The translations under genes were made by a program, and so were the position numbers. Shown here in pieces: positions 18,285-36,101 of a DNA stretch of 64,000 nt. The first letter of the stretch is position 1. Every line of letters starts with the position of its first letter. Below the pieces are notes generated by a model. It worked only from the letters and a program-made list of their open reading frames with translations. It searched no databases and had not been told where the DNA came from. Origin of the DNA: Vibrio bathopelagicus (lineage in GTDB: Bacteria; Pseudomonadota; Gammaproteobacteria; Enterobacterales; Vibrionaceae); assembly GCF_014879975.1 (NCBI RefSeq), contig NZ_CP062500.1, forward strand, positions 3,162,001 through 3,226,000, written 5' to 3'.

Positions 18285-19910
18285 ATGAAATTAAAAACGC
18301 AAGCTTACTTATTATCGAGCATCATCTTGATCGCTCTGCTAGCGCTAACTGCTACTGGTTTATGGACCTTGAGAGTCGCTAGTAACATGGACAACAAAGC
18401 TCGTGTGACAGAGCTATTTAAGAGCGCATACAGCATTCTTACTGAAGTCGAAAAAATGGCTATTGATGGCACTCTAGAAGAACAACAGGCCAAACAACTT
18501 GCTACTCGCCTACTACGTAACAACATTTATAAAGACAATGAATACGTTTATGTTGCGGATGAAAACATGACGTTTGTTGCGACACCTCTAGATCCACAAC
18601 TACACGGAACCAGCTTTAATGATTTTAAAGACGGTGATGGAAATAGCGTTGGCCAACTCATTCAACGAGTACTTGGCAATCGCACTGGCCAGATCATTGA
18701 GTACACCTGGACACAAAAGCTTCCAGACGGAACGATTGAAGAAAAACTATCTATTGCAGAGAAGACTCCGCATTGGGGTTGGGTTGTAGGTACAGGTATC
18801 GGGTTCAATGAAGTCAATGCACGTTTCTGGTCAACTGCTCAATGGCAATTGTTTCTATGTGTCGTGATTGCTGGCCTTATTTTATCAAGCCTAATTGTGT
18901 CTATTAAGCGAATGCTGGCACTTCTTGGCGGCGAGCCTAAAGATGTAAGAGAAGCGGTACAAGCCGTCGCAGAAGGCCGCATTCAAACCTCTTTTGAAAC
19001 TCAGGCAACAAACGGCAGTATTTATCACGCCGTACAACAAATGAGTAAGTCGTTAGCCGAGCTAGTCTCAAACCTTAATGCATCAATGCTGGCATTAAGA
19101 GGTGAGTTACAGCGCGTGGAAGATCGTGCAGGTTCTATTGCTCAGCTGACCGAGACTCAGCAACAGTCGACTGAGATGATCGCGACAGCTATGACGGAAA
19201 TGGCCTCTTCAGCCAACAACGTTGCTGATTCAGCTGGCGATACCGCTCGTAATACCGATGAGGCCGACAAACAGAGCCAACATACTCAGCGCCTAATTCA
19301 TAACACGGTAGATAACATTCAAGGTTTAGCAGGCCAACTCGGCACAGCCAGTGAAGCCGTCGCCAACTTAGATAGCGATGTACATAACATAGTCAAGGTT
19401 TTAGACGTCATCGGTGATATTGCAGAACAAACTAACCTTCTAGCGCTAAATGCGGCAATTGAAGCTGCACGTGCTGGTGAACAAGGTCGCGGATTTGCTG
19501 TTGTAGCAGATGAAGTTCGCAACCTTGCTGGACGAACACAATCAAGCACGAAAGAAATCCAGCTAATGATCAATAACCTTCAAGAAGGCTCTCGTAACGC
19601 AATAAAAACTATGGAAGTGTGTGCGACTACCAGTGAAAGCACCGTAACAGAGTCTCAAAAGGCCTCTGAAGCACTACAACAGATAGTTGTGGCGTTAGAG
19701 TCTATTTCATCAATGAGTCATCAAATCGCGACAGCCGCCGCAGAACAGACTCAGGTAAGTGATGATATTTCGAAGCGTATCAATATGATCGAAGAAAGTG
19801 GCAACCAACTGAGTAATGTAGTGACAGAAAGTCATAACAGCACTCAAACACTCGCCTCTCTTTCTAACGAATTAGAAGCTTGGGTTAATAGGTTTGAAGT
19901 AAAACACTAA
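18285..19910 (+). CDS. Methyl-accepting chemotaxis protein with a single Cache sensor
   Basis: A 541-residue receptor. TM1 is about residues 7-29, TM2 about 187-208, and the periplasmic part between them has the sCache_2 pattern ([50 protein letters not shown]). A HAMP-like linker follows, then the coiled-coil signalling domain with the conserved hairpin tip ([20 protein letters not shown]). The C-terminus ends [14 protein letters not shown] with no NWETF-type CheR/CheB tether. Cache_2 receptors often sense small organic acids, but the ligand cannot be told here. It is monocistronic, lies between two tRNA clusters and ends at a strong terminator. Confidence 0.93.
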   Translation: MKLKTQAYLLSSIILIALLALTATGLWTLRVASNMDNKARVTELFKSAYSILTEVEKMAIDGTLEEQQAKQLATRLLRNNIYKDNEYVYVADENMTFVATPLDPQLHGTSFNDFKDGDGNSVGQLIQRVLGNRTGQIIEYTWTQKLPDGTIEEKLSIAEKTPHWGWVVGTGIGFNEVNARFWSTAQWQLFLCVVIAGLILSSLIVSIKRMLALLGGEPKDVREAVQAVAEGRIQTSFETQATNGSIYHAVQQMSKSLAELVSNLNASMLALRGELQRVEDRAGSIAQLTETQQQSTEMIATAMTEMASSANNVADSAGDTARNTDEADKQSQHTQRLIHNTVDNIQGLAGQLGTASEAVANLDSDVHNIVKVLDVIGDIAEQTNLLALNAAIEAARAGEQGRGFAVVADEVRNLAGRTQSSTKEIQLMINNLQEGSRNAIKTMEVCATTSESTVTESQKASEALQQIVVALESISSMSHQIATAAAEQTQVSDDISKRINMIEESGNQLSNVVTESHNSTQTLASLSNELEAWVNRFEVKH

Positions 19911-19934
19911 ACTCCCAGCAAAATTCTTAAATAT

Positions 19935-19963
19935 AAAAGCACGTTTTCATACGTGCTTTTTTT
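19935..19963 (+). terminator. Terminator of the chemotaxis receptor gene
   Basis: AAAAGCACGT and ACGTGCTTTT arms with a 6-nt loop, then a T-run. Confidence 0.88.
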
Positions 19964-20106
19964 ATTTCGACGCCCATTCAGTGTAGTTAACCGTACTTTT
20001 ACTATCTTTTAGAGCATGCTAGACCTAGGTTTTTCGCCCCAAATGAACAAAAACAACCCACTAAGTATAGAAAATCATCAAACAATACTTTTTTTGCAAT
20101 TTAATG

Positions 20107-20135
20107 TTGACCCAGAACGCGAAAACACGTTTAAT
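20107..20135 (+). promoter_or_regulatory. Promoter of the second tRNA cluster
   Basis: TTGACC (-35) and TTTAAT (-10), 17-bp spacer, first tRNA 10 nt downstream. The layout mirrors the promoter at 17069-17097, with the same -10 hexamer and almost the same spacing to a tRNA-Phe. Confidence 0.75.
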
Positions 20136-20145
20136 ACACCTCGTC

Positions 20146-20221
20146 GCCCGGATAGCTCAGTCGGTAGAGCAGAGGATTGAAAATCCTCGTGTCGGTGGTT
20201 CGATTCCGCCTCCGGGCACCA
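20146..20221 (+). tRNA. tRNA-Phe(GAA), GCCCGGA type
   Basis: A 76-nt cloverleaf identical to the gene at 17109-17184; anticodon GAA, CCA encoded. Confidence 0.97.
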
Positions 20222-20277
20222 CAATTTATTTGTTGGTGTCCTAGACAACAACAGTAAAGCACAAAGAAATATTATGT

Positions 20278-20353
<76 letters not shown>

Positions 20354-20377
20354 TTTCTTTAAAGCTTTAAGAATAAT

Positions 20378-20453
20378 TCCCCTTTAGTTCAGTTGGTAGA
20401 ACGGCGGACTGTTAATCCGTATGTCGCAAGTTCAAGTCTTGCAAGGGGAGCCA
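20378..20453 (+). tRNA. tRNA-Asn(GTT)
   Basis: Same sequence as the Asn genes of the first cluster; anticodon GTT, CCA encoded. Confidence 0.97.
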
Positions 20454-20489
20454 AGTTAATCATCAAGCGTAAGCTTTTTGATTTATGAT

Positions 20490-20565
<76 letters not shown>

Positions 20566-20594
20566 TTCTCTTGATTAGAGACTAAACAATCAAT

Positions 20595-20670
20595 TCCCCT
20601 TTAGTTCAGTTGGTAGAACGGCGGACTGTTAATCCGTATGTCGCAAGTTCAAGTCTTGCAAGGGGAGCCA
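20595..20670 (+). tRNA. tRNA-Asn(GTT)
   Basis: Fourth Asn copy in the window; anticodon GTT, CCA encoded. Last gene of the second cluster. Confidence 0.97.
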
Positions 20671-20676
20671 ATTAAA

Positions 20677-20705
20677 AAAAGCCGCATCATTGATGCGGCT
20701 TTTTT
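20677..20705 (+). terminator. Terminator of the second tRNA cluster
   Basis: A GCCGCAT/ATGCGGC stem, extended by flanking A and T tracts, with a 5-nt loop and six T residues. The next 300 bp hold no gene that I can support. Confidence 0.88.
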
Positions 20706-21008
20706 GCATCTGAAGATCTAAACTTATTCATACAAGCCCTCTCACCTTTCTACTACCTCATTTAATTCGAAAACCAACCCTTTTAATACTCTTCTAAAGC
20801 AATCAAACTCTTCTCTTTAATTCCGTTCAAGCTATCACAACAACAAACTAGTCACTCTTGTAAAAAGTCAGTCATCACAAACGTACTAGTTTGGTTACCT
20901 TGCTGAAAAACGCTAGTAATGAGTACGGGAATTAAAAAGCTAAAGAATGAATTCAAATAAGCTCTAGAAAGGCTCAGTGGATTCCTTAAATTGAAGTGAT
21001 ATACGGAT

Positions 21009-21404
21009 TCACTCTTTATCGAAACTATCCACCACAATCGCTCCCATAGACGCTGGCATAGAAATAACAATCACCCTTTTGATAGATACAATTGGATCGC
21101 TTAACAAAGGCAGTTTATCCAAACAAGTCAGCACCAAAGCGACAACCAATGCAGTCATCACATAAGCAATAACAATTCTGAAAATAAACACTGGCAACCG
21201 AGCGATGATATCTTTCTGAAATACACTCTCATACGTATAAAAGCCAAGGAATACAGCAGACAATAGAAACAACAACATCAAGTTAGCTGTAGGTAAAGTC
21301 TCCCCTAACTTCCAGGCCTCTTCAGAAAAGGAAATCGGCACAGCTAAAGCAAAAGATCCTACAAAGATCTGGCTCGCATCTTCAAAGTTAAAGCTTAGTT
21401 TCAT
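21009..21404 (-). CDS. DUF2391-like integral membrane protein
   Basis: Predicted 131-residue membrane protein with four hydrophobic segments: IFVGSFALAVPISF, NLMLLFLLSAVFLGFYTY, LPVFIFRIVIAYVMTALVVA and VIVISMPASMGAIVVDSF. The pattern (FVGSFALAVPISFSEEAW early, PASMGAIVVDSF at the end) resembles DUF2391 proteins of unknown function. The frame extends 30 codons up to a TTG at 21494 with no good ribosome site, while ATG at 21404 has AAGGTAG about 5 nt before it, so the shorter form is preferred. It stands alone in a gene-poor stretch. Family assignment is from motif memory. Confidence 0.6.
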   Translation of the reverse strand: MKLSFNFEDASQIFVGSFALAVPISFSEEAWKLGETLPTANLMLLFLLSAVFLGFYTYESVFQKDIIARLPVFIFRIVIAYVMTALVVALVLTCLDKLPLLSDPIVSIKRVIVISMPASMGAIVVDSFDKE

Positions 21405-21494
21405 AGAACTACCTTTAAGGCTTTTGGACTCAATCAATTTATCGAAGTAATACCAAACTATCCGTTCATGATCTTGGAGAGTTTGGGCTTCCAA

Positions 21495-22220
21495 CTAACA
21501 AAGATAACTTTGTGTAACTTTATACTAGTCGCATTTACCAAAGCACAACTTGAATTAGTAAGCAGTAAATCATTAATCATTAACTGCAGAGCAATACATT
21601 GCTAATAACTTAAATACTATCCTTGGAATTGTTAGCCTTTATTAAGCCCATTAAACAAGGTGCTCAAATCCGTTTCGGAATGGCTTTAGGTTGACTGTAT
21701 GTAAGAGTCGTTAAGTAATAACAAACAAGCTCTACCACGCTCTAAAGAGGTTTCTGACGCACAGCAAGTTCTTGTCTCCATCAACGAATTCCAACCTAAT
21801 AGGTAGTGATCTTTGCAGACAAGCATATGAACAATGCAGGATAGCGATACCTTAATAAGTTGAGTAGCTAATTATTATGTAGGCAGTTAAAACATATCTA
21901 AATCATTCTCGATTAGAATCGCTAGAAAGCCTAGTTATTAGTATCTAGATATAGTACATCGCAAGTGATTGGGATTGGGATTGTAGGTAACCCCGAGTAA
22001 CGTTGCCTAAGATACAGGTAAACCTAGTCTGTAAAGACTGGTTTTATGAGAGGGGCTGAAATGGCCTAGGTTGACACGGTCGCTCAATGAGCTAAGCCCA
22101 TTTTCAAAATGTAGAAAGCCTCACTATTTCTAACGAGGCATTTTGGTCAGTGATGGCATTGTTGGGAAACCTTTTGCGATACTGGCTGGGCGACAACCAA
22201 ATAATGATGCCAGAAATGAC
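21495..22220. other. Gene-poor AT-rich stretch between the DUF2391-like gene and the rRNA operon end
   Basis: No reading frame with a plausible start and protein-like sequence was found, nor any intact tRNA. A hairpin GCCTC/GAGGC at 22118-22139 has the loop core CTATTTCTA, the same as the operon terminator at 22342-22370, so part of this stretch may be a decayed copy of an rRNA or tRNA operon end. Another small hairpin with T-run (AGTCTGTAAAGACTGGTTTT) lies near 22029-22048. Confidence 0.5.
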
Positions 22221-22248
22221 GAAAGCCTAATCGTGAGATTAGGCTTTC
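22221..22248 (-). terminator. Second hairpin downstream of the rRNA operon
   Basis: A perfect 12-bp stem GAAAGCCTAATC/GATTAGGCTTTC with a GTGA loop, downstream of the operon on the minus strand. It could act as a back-up terminator or work in both directions. Confidence 0.6.
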
Positions 22249-22341
22249 TAATAAGAGGCAGAATAGTTGAAGTTTATGACTTCAGGTAAACCATCACGGG
22301 ACTCGTTCGACCAAAGAAGAGAATTACTATTATTTAGATGT

Positions 22342-22370
22342 AAAAAAGCCCCGCTATTTCTAGCGAGGCT
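22342..22370 (-). terminator. Terminator of the distal rRNA operon
   Basis: A 9-bp stem with one mismatch (GCCCCGCTA/TAGCGAGGC) and a 4-nt loop; on the minus strand it ends in TTTTTT, 11 nt after the tRNA-Asp 3' end. Confidence 0.85.
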
Positions 22371-22380
22371 TCTAAATAAG

Positions 22381-22457
22381 TGGCGGAGTGGACGGGACTC
22401 GAACCCGCGACCCCCGGCGTGACAGGCCGGTATTCTAACCAACTGAACTACCACTCC
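22381..22457 (-). tRNA. tRNA-Asp(GTC)
   Basis: A 77-nt cloverleaf read on the minus strand; acceptor GGAGTGG/CCACTCC, anticodon loop CTGTCAC (GTC), encoded CCA. Last gene of the downstream rRNA operon. Confidence 0.97.
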
Positions 22458-22487
22458 GCAGTGTCTATTCAGCATAATGCAATTTAA

Positions 22488-22603
22488 GCCTGACGATGTC
22501 CTACTCTCACATGGGGAAGCCCCACACTACCATCGGCGCTATTGTGTTTCACTTCTGAGTTCGGCATGGAATCAGGTGGGTCCACAATGCTATGGTCGTC
22601 AAA
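22488..22603 (-). rRNA. rrf: 5S rRNA, extra distal copy
   Basis: Minus-strand 5S gene with the conserved core CCATGCCGAACTCAG. It differs from the other two 5S genes of the window in helix I (a G-C pair replaced by A-U, a C-G replaced by U-G) and in the GGGG(C/U)UUCCCC hairpin. It lies after tRNA-Thr(GGT). Ends are estimated from E. coli 5S. Confidence 0.93.
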
Positions 22604-22645
22604 CAAATTCTATTGTTAATTTGACTAATCAAATCAACTAAATAA

Positions 22646-22722
22646 TGGTGCTGATACCCAGACTCGAACTGGGGACCTCACCCTTACCAAGGGTGCGCTC
22701 TACCGGGCTGAGCTATATCAGC
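22646..22722 (-). tRNA. tRNA-Thr(GGT)
   Basis: A 77-nt cloverleaf on the minus strand; acceptor GCTGATA/TATCAGC, anticodon loop TTGGTAA (GGT), encoded CCA. It sits between two 5S genes, the same order as E. coli rrnD (rrfD-thrV-rrfF). Confidence 0.96.
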
Positions 22723-22795
22723 AATTCAAGAACCGTCTTAAAACGATTTTGAAAACTTTTTGTCTTCACTTTTAAAAAGTGAAAATAAATTTGGA

Positions 22796-22912
22796 GCCTG
22801 GCGATGTCCTACTCTCACATGGGGAAACCCCACACTACCATCGGCGCTATTGTGTTTCACTTCTGAGTTCGGCATGGAATCAGGTGGGTCCACAATGCTA
22901 TGGTCGCCAAGC
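22796..22912 (-). rRNA. rrf: 5S rRNA of the downstream operon
   Basis: Minus-strand 5S gene directly after the 23S gene, same sequence as the copy at 28366-28482. Ends are estimated from E. coli 5S. Confidence 0.95.
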
Positions 22913-23003
22913 AAATTTTAAAATTCGGAAAGCTAATCTAAAAGTGTCTCTTCAAACTCATTCAAGGTCTGTCTTTGAGTCCACAAAACCCCTTGGGTGT
23001 TGT

Positions 23004-25897
<2,894 letters not shown>

Positions 25898-26196
25898 ATA
25901 CAACCCGAAAGGGTCTTAGTGTATGGCAACTAACCAAGGTTTTTGGTTGTCATCAAGAAGGGTTAATTCTTGATAACTGTTTGCCGGACTCAATTGTGAA
26001 TCAAATAAATTTGATTCGAATACAAGACACTTGAATGTGTTTGTTGTGTTTATCTAATGAAAGATAAACATTGAGAACTTTTAAATTTGATTTGAATTAC
26101 TCGTAAGTAATCAAATCAGTCAGCTTTCCAAATTGTTAAAGAGCTTGATTCATAAAGAACCATTTTTAAATATTTTCAGATAAAAACACTTAAAGA

Positions 26197-26272
26197 TGGT
26201 GGAGCTATGCGGGATCGAACCGCAGACCTCCTGCGTGCAAGGCAGGCGCTCTCCCAGCTGAGCTATAGCCCC
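26197..26272 (-). tRNA. tRNA-Ala(TGC), 16S-23S spacer
   Basis: A 76-nt cloverleaf on the minus strand; acceptor GGGGCTA/TAGCTCC, anticodon loop CTTGCAC (TGC; loop read TTGCACG region), encoded CCA. It follows tRNA-Ile in the spacer. Confidence 0.96.
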
Positions 26273-26293
26273 ATCTTTGTTTCTAGTCGATAT

Positions 26294-26370
26294 TGGTGGG
26301 TCTGAGTGGACTCGAACCACCGACCTCCCGCTTATCAGGCGAGCGCTCTAACCAGCTGAGCTACAGACCC
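26294..26370 (-). tRNA. tRNA-Ile(GAT), 16S-23S spacer
   Basis: A 77-nt cloverleaf on the minus strand; acceptor GGGTCTG/CAGACCC, anticodon GAT in CTGATAA, encoded CCA. Confidence 0.96.
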
Positions 26371-26437
26371 AATATCGTCTCTTTTACTTTCTAAACCTAA
26401 TCAATCTGTGTGGACACTCATCGTAAATATCTTCGTA

Positions 26438-27992
<1,555 letters not shown>

Positions 27993-28261
27993 AAGATTTT
28001 GTGACTCAACGAATACTGACTTCAAAACTACTATGTAATTTTAAAGCTATTACCATTCCAACAGAATGGTAATGAATTGACTGTGCCAAATAACCGAAGT
28101 TATTCGTATTGGTCACTCAGTTCATTGAAATCAATTTTGATTCCGAAGAATCTGTTTTATCTAACGATAAAACGTTTTGATATTCATCAACGAGTGCCCA
28201 CACAGATTGATAGGTTTAAATTGTTAAAGAGCTTTGCTTTCAGTGCCTTAGCACGTAAGCA

Positions 28262-28297
28262 GGACGCGTATAATACGCTTTCCACTTTGAAAGTCAA
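28262..28297 (-). promoter_or_regulatory. P1-type promoter of the downstream rRNA operon
   Basis: On the minus strand TTGACT (28297-28292) and TATTAT (28275-28270) are 16 bp apart, the rrn P1 spacing, followed by the GC-rich discriminator ACGCGTCC. It sits about 270 bp before the 16S gene. A boxA-like GCTCTTTAACAATTTA lies in the leader near 28220-28234. Confidence 0.85.
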
Positions 28298-28300
28298 CAT

Positions 28301-28322
28301 AAAACTCTAAGAAACTTAGAAC
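28301..28322 (-). terminator. Weak hairpin plus T-run between the two rRNA operons
   Basis: Read on the minus strand, TTCTAAG/CTTAGAG with loop TTT is followed by TTTTAT. It overlaps the region just above the -35 of the next operon. A stronger stem (CTTGTCTAG/CTAGACAAA, near 28333-28353) without a T-run lies just before it. Confidence 0.45.
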
Positions 28323-28365
28323 TCTATGGTGACTTGTCTAGAAACTAGACAAAGTCGAAATTAAA

Positions 28366-28482
28366 GCCTGGCGATGTCCTACTCTCACATGGGGAAACCC
28401 CACACTACCATCGGCGCTATTGTGTTTCACTTCTGAGTTCGGCATGGAATCAGGTGGGTCCACAATGCTATGGTCGCCAAGC
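28366..28482 (-). rRNA. rrf: 5S rRNA of the upstream operon
   Basis: Minus-strand 5S gene directly after the 23S gene at 28574. Sequence equals 22796-22912. No tRNA follows it. Confidence 0.95.
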
Positions 28483-28573
28483 AAATTTTAAAATTCGGAA
28501 AGCTAATCTAAAAGTGTCTCTTCAAACTCATTCAAGGTCTGTCTTTGAGTCCACAAAACCCCTTGGGTGTTGT

Positions 28574-31467
<2,894 letters not shown>

Positions 31468-31725
31468 ATACAACCCGAAAGGGTCTTAGTGTATGGCAAC
31501 TAACCAAGGTTTTTGGTTGTCATCAAGAAGGGTTAATTCTTGATAACTGTTTGCCGGACTCAATTGTGAATCAAATAAATTTGATTCGAATACAAGACAC
31601 TTGAATGTGTTTGTTGTGTTTATCTAATGAAAGATAAACATTGAGAACTTTTAAATTTGATTTGAATTACTCGTAAGTAATCAAATCAGTCAGCTTTCCA
31701 AATTGTTAAAGAGCATAAAGCAAAA

Positions 31726-31761
31726 AGCTTTAATCAATAACTTACGTTATTAATTAAAGCT
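31726..31761 (-). other. Long hairpin in place of spacer tRNAs
   Basis: The 71-bp segment that replaces the Ile/Ala tRNA part of the other operon folds into a 16-bp stem (AGCTTTAATCAATAAC against GTTATTAATTAAAGCT, one mismatch) with loop TTAC. The flanks on both sides are shared with the other operon. Confidence 0.8.
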
Positions 31762-31822
31762 CTGGCTTTAACTAAATCTAAACCATCAATCTGTGTGGAC
31801 ACTCATCGTAAGTATCTTCGTA

Positions 31823-33377
<1,555 letters not shown>

Positions 33378-33818
33378 AAGATTTTGTGACTCAACGAATA
33401 CTGACTTCAAAACTACTATGTAATTTTAAAGCTATTACCATTCCAACAGAATGGTAATGAATTGACTGTGCCAAATAACCGAAGTTATTCGTATTGGTCA
33501 CTCAGTTCATTGAAATCAATTTTGATTCCGAAGAATCTGTTTTATCTAACGATAAAACGTTTTGATATTCATCAACGAGTGCCCACACAGATTGATAGGT
33601 TTAAATTGTTAAAGAGCTTCACTTGTTGAGCGTCCCTTTTAAATAAGGAGCCTCTCGAAGTGGACGGCCATTCTAGCGTTTTAATTCTCAGTGTCAAACA
33701 CTTATTGAGAATTAATTCCTACTTTTTAAAAGTAGGAGCGATTAATCGCTTTAAGCTAGTTGCCTTACTAACATTCTGCGCTGAAGCCTTGTGGCGTCTG
33801 CCGTGTCAGTGAGGCGGC

Positions 33819-33846
33819 ATTATAGAGATGCCGCTCATATTGGCAA
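33819..33846 (-). promoter_or_regulatory. P1-type promoter of the upstream rRNA operon
   Basis: On the minus strand TTGCCA (33846-33841) and TATAAT (33824-33819) are 16 bp apart, followed by a GC-rich discriminator GCCGCC. Phased A/T tracts directly above the -35 (33852-33875) look like an UP element. It lies about 440 bp before the 16S gene. Confidence 0.8.
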
Positions 33847-33965
33847 GCATTAAATACGTTTTTTATTGAAAAAAGAGGTTAAGCGAAGACATTTCAACCA
33901 AGGGCTTATTTATACCACTTTCAACCCAAGTTTCGAACAAATTACCCACAACACCCTGTGGATAA

Positions 33966-35219
33966 CTACTCGCCATTATCAAAAAAATAAGATAAACGAG
34001 CCCTAGGGTTTAGATATTCTCTAACTTGTTCCGGTAATTTGCTTGGATGAACGGCATTGACAATTTTTATCTCTTTAGTAAAGAGGTCAATGATCGGGGC
34101 TTGGGTTCTTGGGACGCTAGGATCATAGATCAGTACATTCGGGTAAAGCATGTGTTTGGCATTAACTGAAATCACGATTCCAATTGATTCATTTGAAAGC
34201 TGCACGACAGTACCCGGTGGATACACTCCCATAAACTTAACTAACAGACTCAAGTTGTCCTGACTATATAGATGTTTGCAGTTCTTATATAAATGAGAGA
34301 GTGCTAAGTAAGGAATCTTTTGTTGGGATTGCGTTTTACCATGGCAAAGGTTATCGAATGCATTAGCTACTGCAACTATCTTTGCAAACTCATCAATCTC
34401 TTGCTCTTTTAGGCCTTCGGGATAACCAGAACCATCATTCATCTCATGATGTTGAGCAATCACCTTTTTAGCACTGTCAGGAAAGTCATCAATTCCTGAG
34501 ACAATATCTGCACCATATTTGGTGTGAAGCTTTAGATAGTTCTCTTCTGGTACCGTCAGTGCGCTCTGCTTTCTTAATATCGCAACTGGTATTTTGATTT
34601 TGCCTACATCGTGGAACAACGCGGCAAATGAAAGATCTTTCAACTGTTGCGTATTGTAGCCTTTGGCTTTACCTATCATTAGCGCAACAACAGAGACATT
34701 TAATGTATGAAAATAGATGTCTTCAAAGTCAGCTTTTGCATTCATGAGATGCAAGGTTACGTTATCGTCACTCACTAGCGTTTCAACAATATCATCAACA
34801 AGAGCCTTAACCTCCCCTACTGCATCTAAGGGGCGATTACGGATTTTGGTCATCACTGAACGCATTCGAGCAAGCGAACGTTCGAACTCTTTCTCGCAAT
34901 GACTCACCCTACGACGGTAAGAGCTTAGAGTTTCGATACGTTCATGCTTATCTTTCCACATTCTTTCCGCTTCAAGACTTACCTGTAAATCAGTATCAAG
35001 ATCTTGTCCACTCACATGGTTAGCGGGTAAAGGTGATGTATCACTTTGGTTCGGGTTTATATAGACGTGCTTAATCCCAAGGTGTCGAATGACCTTTACT
35101 TGAGCATCATCTTTGATTTTAAAGCTATTGAGTAGAAATGGGTGTTCATTCCATTTTACTGGGAGTCGTATATGTAGACCGGGCTGAATGCGATCTACGG
35201 TAATCTTTATGCTGCCCAT
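33966..35219 (-). CDS. HD-GYP domain phosphohydrolase with DUF3391 N-terminus, likely c-di-GMP phosphodiesterase
   Basis: A 417-residue cytoplasmic protein. Residues 1-135 match the DUF3391 pattern (ITVDRIQPGLHIRLP, HPFLLNSFKI). The HD-GYP domain follows: HTLNV at 171, HDVGKIKIP at 203-211, the paired His and signature QHHEMNDGSGYPEGL at 256-270. All metal and GYP residues are present, so c-di-GMP hydrolysis is likely by family knowledge, though activity is inference. No receiver or membrane segment is seen. It is monocistronic, downstream of the rRNA promoter region and divergent from it in function only. Confidence 0.92.
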   Translation of the reverse strand: MGSIKITVDRIQPGLHIRLPVKWNEHPFLLNSFKIKDDAQVKVIRHLGIKHVYINPNQSDTSPLPANHVSGQDLDTDLQVSLEAERMWKDKHERIETLSSYRRRVSHCEKEFERSLARMRSVMTKIRNRPLDAVGEVKALVDDIVETLVSDDNVTLHLMNAKADFEDIYFHTLNVSVVALMIGKAKGYNTQQLKDLSFAALFHDVGKIKIPVAILRKQSALTVPEENYLKLHTKYGADIVSGIDDFPDSAKKVIAQHHEMNDGSGYPEGLKEQEIDEFAKIVAVANAFDNLCHGKTQSQQKIPYLALSHLYKNCKHLYSQDNLSLLVKFMGVYPPGTVVQLSNESIGIVISVNAKHMLYPNVLIYDPSVPRTQAPIIDLFTKEIKIVNAVHPSKLPEQVREYLNPRARLSYFFDNGE

Positions 35220-35302
35220 TTTTATATATAATATTGATTATTAATCTCTATTTATAATTCTAATAAAACCAAGCAGCAATTTCACTATCCAATTTCACAG
35301 GT

Positions 35303-35710
35303 TCAACTTAAAGAATCACAATGCACCATCCAACGTATACCGAACTTGTCTTCGACTTTGCCAAACCGGGCGCCCCAAAAAGTATCCGCTAGCGGTGTCA
35401 TTATACGCCCGCCTTGCTTAAGCTTTTCAAAGATGTGTTCCTGAGTCGCGGTATCTTCGGTAACAAGCGAGAGTGCCAGGTTGTTACCTTCGAGTTCCTT
35501 GGCTTTAACACCATCAGACATCATGAGCTTCATACCGAACGCTTCGAACTCAGCATGCATAATCCAATCAGGTTGAGCTCCCTCTATTACTTGTGGCGCA
35601 TCACTAAAAAGTTGTTTCGATAAAACCACACCGCCAAAACACTTATGGTAAAAATCCAACGCTTCATTACAACGGCCATCAAAAAACAAATAAGGGGTTA
35701 CTGTCAGCAT
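35303..35710 (-). CDS. VOC family (PhnB-like) protein
   Basis: A 135-residue vicinal-oxygen-chelate protein of the PhnB/DUF1338-free small type: MLTVTPYLFFDGRCNEALDF, YHKCFGG, HAEFEAFGMKLMMSDG and ATQEHIFEKLKQGGRIMTPL, ending FGIRWMVHCDSLS. The function of these stand-alone members is not known; they are often misnamed 3-demethylubiquinone methyltransferase or glyoxalase. The frame runs 12 codons higher, but ATG at 35710 has GGAGAGAG about 5 nt upstream, so it is chosen. Confidence 0.88.
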   Translation of the reverse strand: MLTVTPYLFFDGRCNEALDFYHKCFGGVVLSKQLFSDAPQVIEGAQPDWIMHAEFEAFGMKLMMSDGVKAKELEGNNLALSLVTEDTATQEHIFEKLKQGGRIMTPLADTFWGARFGKVEDKFGIRWMVHCDSLS

Positions 35711-35870
35711 ATCTCTCTCCTCTGCTATTTCTTTAAACATAGACAATAGAAGACAGAATGATAGGTAACATTCTGATTTAAGATGATTAATTTACTAGGA
35801 ATTTGAATTACGAAAGGAAACGGTGAGATTTAGGGATGAAGCATAAAGATCTGACTGATTAATGAAGCCT

Positions 35871-35968
35871 TCCTGCCGCCACCACGAAGGCAACACTTCC
35901 TACTCTCCAGATACAACAAAGCCCCGACTTGAGTCGAGGCTTTGTCATTTAAATATGGTACCGGTAGG
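35871..35968. repeat. Imperfect 98-bp direct repeat, copy 1 (tRNA-Leu 3' end plus terminator)
   Basis: Copy of 36102-36199 at a constant 231-bp offset with few mismatches. It holds the last 13 bases of the tRNA-Leu gene (TGGTACCGGTAGG on the plus strand) and its terminator, but the tRNA body is missing. Confidence 0.85.
35918..35943 (-). terminator. Orphan copy of the tRNA-Leu terminator
   Basis: AAAGCCCCGACT...AGTCGAGGCTTT hairpin inside repeat copy 1, with no intact gene before it on the minus strand. Confidence 0.65.
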
Positions 35969-36035
35969 TGACTTGGCTGGGCTTGCATCCAAGCCGACAC
36001 GCTAGGTTAGGAATTCACAAACGTCCAAAACGACG

Positions 36036-36060
36036 AAAGGTCGCTATAATAGCGACCTTT
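36036..36060. terminator. Perfect 11-bp hairpin AAAGGTCGCTA/TAGCGACCTTT
   Basis: A tRNA-operon-style hairpin with a 3-nt loop, between the two repeat copies. No gene adjoins it, so it may be left from a lost tRNA gene. Confidence 0.55.
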
Positions 36061-36101
36061 CTGTGTTTGGGGGCGGTTAGGCGGAGTGATTGGACAGACA
36101 C

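Noticed and set aside
22248..22475. A 75-codon minus frame containing VVVQLVRIPACHAGGRGFESR
   Set aside because: This is translated tRNA-Asp, a common false gene call.
33966..35219. HD-GYP gene as part of the rRNA locus regulation
   Set aside because: It has no sequence link to the operons beyond lying next to the promoter region; proximity alone is not evidence.
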